Both the position numbers and the translations under genes were made by a program. Positions 5,679 through 7,234 of a stretch of DNA of 7,234 nucleotides are shown one piece after another. Location: the NCBI GenBank assembly GCA_013298745.1, contig JAAFIT010000118.1, positions 1 to 7,234 of the forward strand, written 5' to 3'. Numbering within the stretch: position 1 is the stretch's first letter; each line of letters begins with the position of its first letter. The stretch is from Sphingomonadales bacterium (GTDB taxonomy: Bacteria; Pseudomonadota; Alphaproteobacteria; Sphingomonadales; Sphingomonadaceae). The notes beneath the pieces are model-generated. The model was not told the origin of the DNA. It ran no database searches and worked only from the letters and a program-made list of their open reading frames with translations.

Positions 5679-6908
5679 TCAGGGTGACGGAAATCCGCCA
5701 AGATAGGGGCCCAATTGGTCCGGATCGAAGCTGCGGCCGTCAAAGAACCGGTCAGGCCCGATCGACAGCCGGCCCATGGCGCTGCCCACGGCGAGCGGTG
5801 TTGCCAGCGCGCCTTCAACCTTGGCATTGGCTCCTGGCATCGGTGTGCCGCTGCCGCTGACAGCGCGGCGGTACAGATCGGGCCGGAACACGCTGCGGAC
5901 CGACGCCTCGGCCGCTTCGCTTGGCGCCACTTGCCCCCAGCGCAGCATTTGCGAATAAATCCATTGCGCCTGGCTGACCCAGGGAAAATTCGCGGCATCG
6001 CGGTATAACATCAGGAAATCCGGCACATCGATTTCACGATCCGGCGCCACCATCAGGCGGCCGGACAACACACGGGCAATCAACGCCGCTGGCCGGTCAA
6101 GCCGGTCAGGACGCGCCAGCGCGGCGGCAAGCGGCGGATGATTGGCGGGATCACCAGCCCAGCGCGCGGCGCGATCGAGCGCGCGCAGCAATGCCGCCAG
6201 CGTGTCAGGGTTTGACTCGGCCCAGTCGCCGCGCACGCCCAGCACTTTTTCGACGCCGCGCTGCCAGATGCGGCAGCCGAGCGCCACGATTTCGCCCACC
6301 CCGGTCGCGACGGCGATGCTCGACCAGGGCTCGCCGACGCAGAAACCGTCAATCTCCCCGGCGCGCAATGCATCAACGGTCAACGGGGGGGGCACGATGA
6401 CGAGTTGGACATCGCGGTCCGGATTAATTCCGGCAAACGCCAACCAATAGCGCAGCGTGTAATTGTGCGACGAAAACCGGTGCGGCACACCAAGGCGCAA
6501 CGGCGCAAGGTCTTGGCTGCGCCGCGTCTTGATCAGCGCTGCCAACGCCACAGCAACACTGCCGGCATCGTCGAAATCGATGACATGGCCGCTTTGCATG
6601 GCAAGCGCGGCGGCGATATCGCTTGCCAATGTCACAGCGTTGCCATTGAGCCCCAGGCAGAACGGCGCGATCACCGGGGTTGGCGCGCGCGACAGGCCCA
6701 GTGTTGCTGCGATCGGCAATCCGGCGAGCATGTGCGCTGCATCGAAATGCCGATACACCAGCTTGTCGCGTATGTTGGCCCAACTGGCTTCGCGGGATAG
6801 CTCAAGCTGCAGGCCCTCGGCTTCGGCAAAGCCAAAGGCCTGCGCCGCGACGAGGACGGCGCTATCGACAAGCGGCAGAAAGCCGATGCGCACCGGGTTC
6901 AGGCTCAT
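5679..6908 (-). CDS. nasS: Cytoplasmic nitrate sensor NasS (NrtA-like regulator of NasT)
   Basis: NasS is an NrtA/CmpA-like binding protein that stays in the cytoplasm. In characterised systems it binds and inactivates NasT until nitrate or nitrite causes release. This 409-residue copy starts MSLNPVRIGFLPLVDSA with no signal peptide, which separates it from the exported NrtA. Shared family motifs are SWANIRDKL (42-50), SHNYTLRYWLAFAGINPD (147-164), VPPPL (172-176), DGFCVGEPWSS (187-197), VEKVLGVRGDW (219-229) and FFDGRSFDPD (388-397). H148 and K221 sit in the same motifs as H177 and K250 of the neighbouring NrtA, with the same 73-residue spacing, so nitrate binding is probably retained. The start overlaps the nasT stop in an ATGA (6905-6908), with GGAG at 6916-6919, indicating coupled translation. 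Being followed by a NasT-type leader supports the sensor role over a transport role. A misannotation as a transport protein would be easy. Confidence 0.92.
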   Translation of the reverse strand: MSLNPVRIGFLPLVDSAVLVAAQAFGFAEAEGLQLELSREASWANIRDKLVYRHFDAAHMLAGLPIAATLGLSRAPTPVIAPFCLGLNGNAVTLASDIAAALAMQSGHVIDFDDAGSVAVALAALIKTRRSQDLAPLRLGVPHRFSSHNYTLRYWLAFAGINPDRDVQLVIVPPPLTVDALRAGEIDGFCVGEPWSSIAVATGVGEIVALGCRIWQRGVEKVLGVRGDWAESNPDTLAALLRALDRAARWAGDPANHPPLAAALARPDRLDRPAALIARVLSGRLMVAPDREIDVPDFLMLYRDAANFPWVSQAQWIYSQMLRWGQVAPSEAAEASVRSVFRPDLYRRAVSGSGTPMPGANAKVEGALATPLAVGSAMGRLSIGPDRFFDGRSFDPDQLGPYLGGFPSP

Positions 6909-7234
6909 GTCGCGGCTCCGGGACCAAGCAGGGTTTCTGCGGTGACCAGCGCCGCGGCAATATCAACGATGCGGCGCGATTGCTGCATCGCCGCCGACCG
7001 CAGCAGCGCATAGGCCGCCTGTTCGTCCAAGCCGCGTTGCTGCATCACGATCGCCTTGGCCCGATCGATGGTCTTGCGGTCGGCCAGCGCCGATCGCGCT
7101 TCATGGAGCTCATCCTGCAACCGGCGAAACGCATTGAAGCGCGCAATCGACAAGTCGAGCACCGCCTTGATGCGTTCCTTCCGCAGACCATCGACGACAT
7201 AAGCCGACACGCCGGCATCGATCGCTGCTTCCAT
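6905..7234 (-). CDS. nasT: NasT-type ANTAR response regulator, C-terminal part (5' end outside window)
   Basis: NasT is an RNA-binding antiterminator that acts on leader hairpins when not held by NasS. The window contains the last 109 residues of a protein usually near 190-200 residues. The first ones (AAIDAGVSAYVVDGL, 3-17) match the end of the receiver-like domain. A helical linker (about 18-45) leads into the ANTAR domain at about 46-100, with the expected R53-K54-I56, the AKAIVMQQRGLDEQAAYALLR stretch (59-79), AAMQQSR (81-87) and a final helix DIAAALV. The ATG at the very edge (7234) corresponds to an internal Met, because the receiver domain would otherwise be missing. The stop overlaps the nasS start by 4 nt. 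The order nasT-nasS also occurs in Paracoccus. The nasTS promoter lies outside the window. Confidence 0.9.
   Translation of the reverse strand: MEAAIDAGVSAYVVDGLRKERIKAVLDLSIARFNAFRRLQDELHEARSALADRKTIDRAKAIVMQQRGLDEQAAYALLRSAAMQQSRRIVDIAAALVTAETLLGPGAAT

Overview
The window is a nitrate/nitrite assimilation locus read entirely on the minus strand. The high GC content, the Tat-exported NrtA, the alginate-export-like outer-membrane porin and the NasT-NasS regulator pair suggest a Gram-negative proteobacterium. An alphaproteobacterium such as a sphingomonad is my best guess, but this is inference and no taxonomic marker is present.

In transcription order (high to low coordinates) the window holds: the C-terminal part of nasT, an ANTAR-domain RNA-binding antiterminator cut by the window edge; nasS, a cytoplasmic nitrate sensor that overlaps nasT by ATGA; a roughly 200-bp leader with a candidate promoter, hexaloop hairpins of the ANTAR-target type and a strong intrinsic terminator; nrtA (periplasmic nitrate-binding protein); nrtB (permease); nrtD (ATPase); a 400-aa outer-membrane beta-barrel porin; and the first 403 codons of nirB (nitrite reductase large subunit), cut by the other window edge. 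Gaps within nrtA-nrtB-nrtD-porin-nirB are 3, 3, 46 and 13 nt and none holds a terminator, so these genes look like one operon.

Proposed working model, from knowledge of NasS-NasT systems plus this sequence: without nitrate, NasS holds NasT, and transcripts starting upstream of nrtA stop at the terminator at 5511-5558. When nitrate binds NasS, NasT is released and binds the leader hairpins. The last hairpin (5551-5566) shares bases with the terminator stem, so stabilising it blocks termination and lets RNA polymerase enter nrtABD-porin-nirB. The products would bring nitrate across the outer membrane (porin, inferred) and the inner membrane (NrtABD), then reduce nitrite to ammonium (NirB). No nitrate reductase gene is in the window; it may lie downstream of nirB.

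The most notable feature is the leader. It has three hairpins, not the usual two, whose six-base loops carry A at position 1 and G at position 4. The many plus-strand open frames are antisense shadows of these GC-rich genes. I saw no tRNA, rRNA, insertion sequence or CRISPR array.
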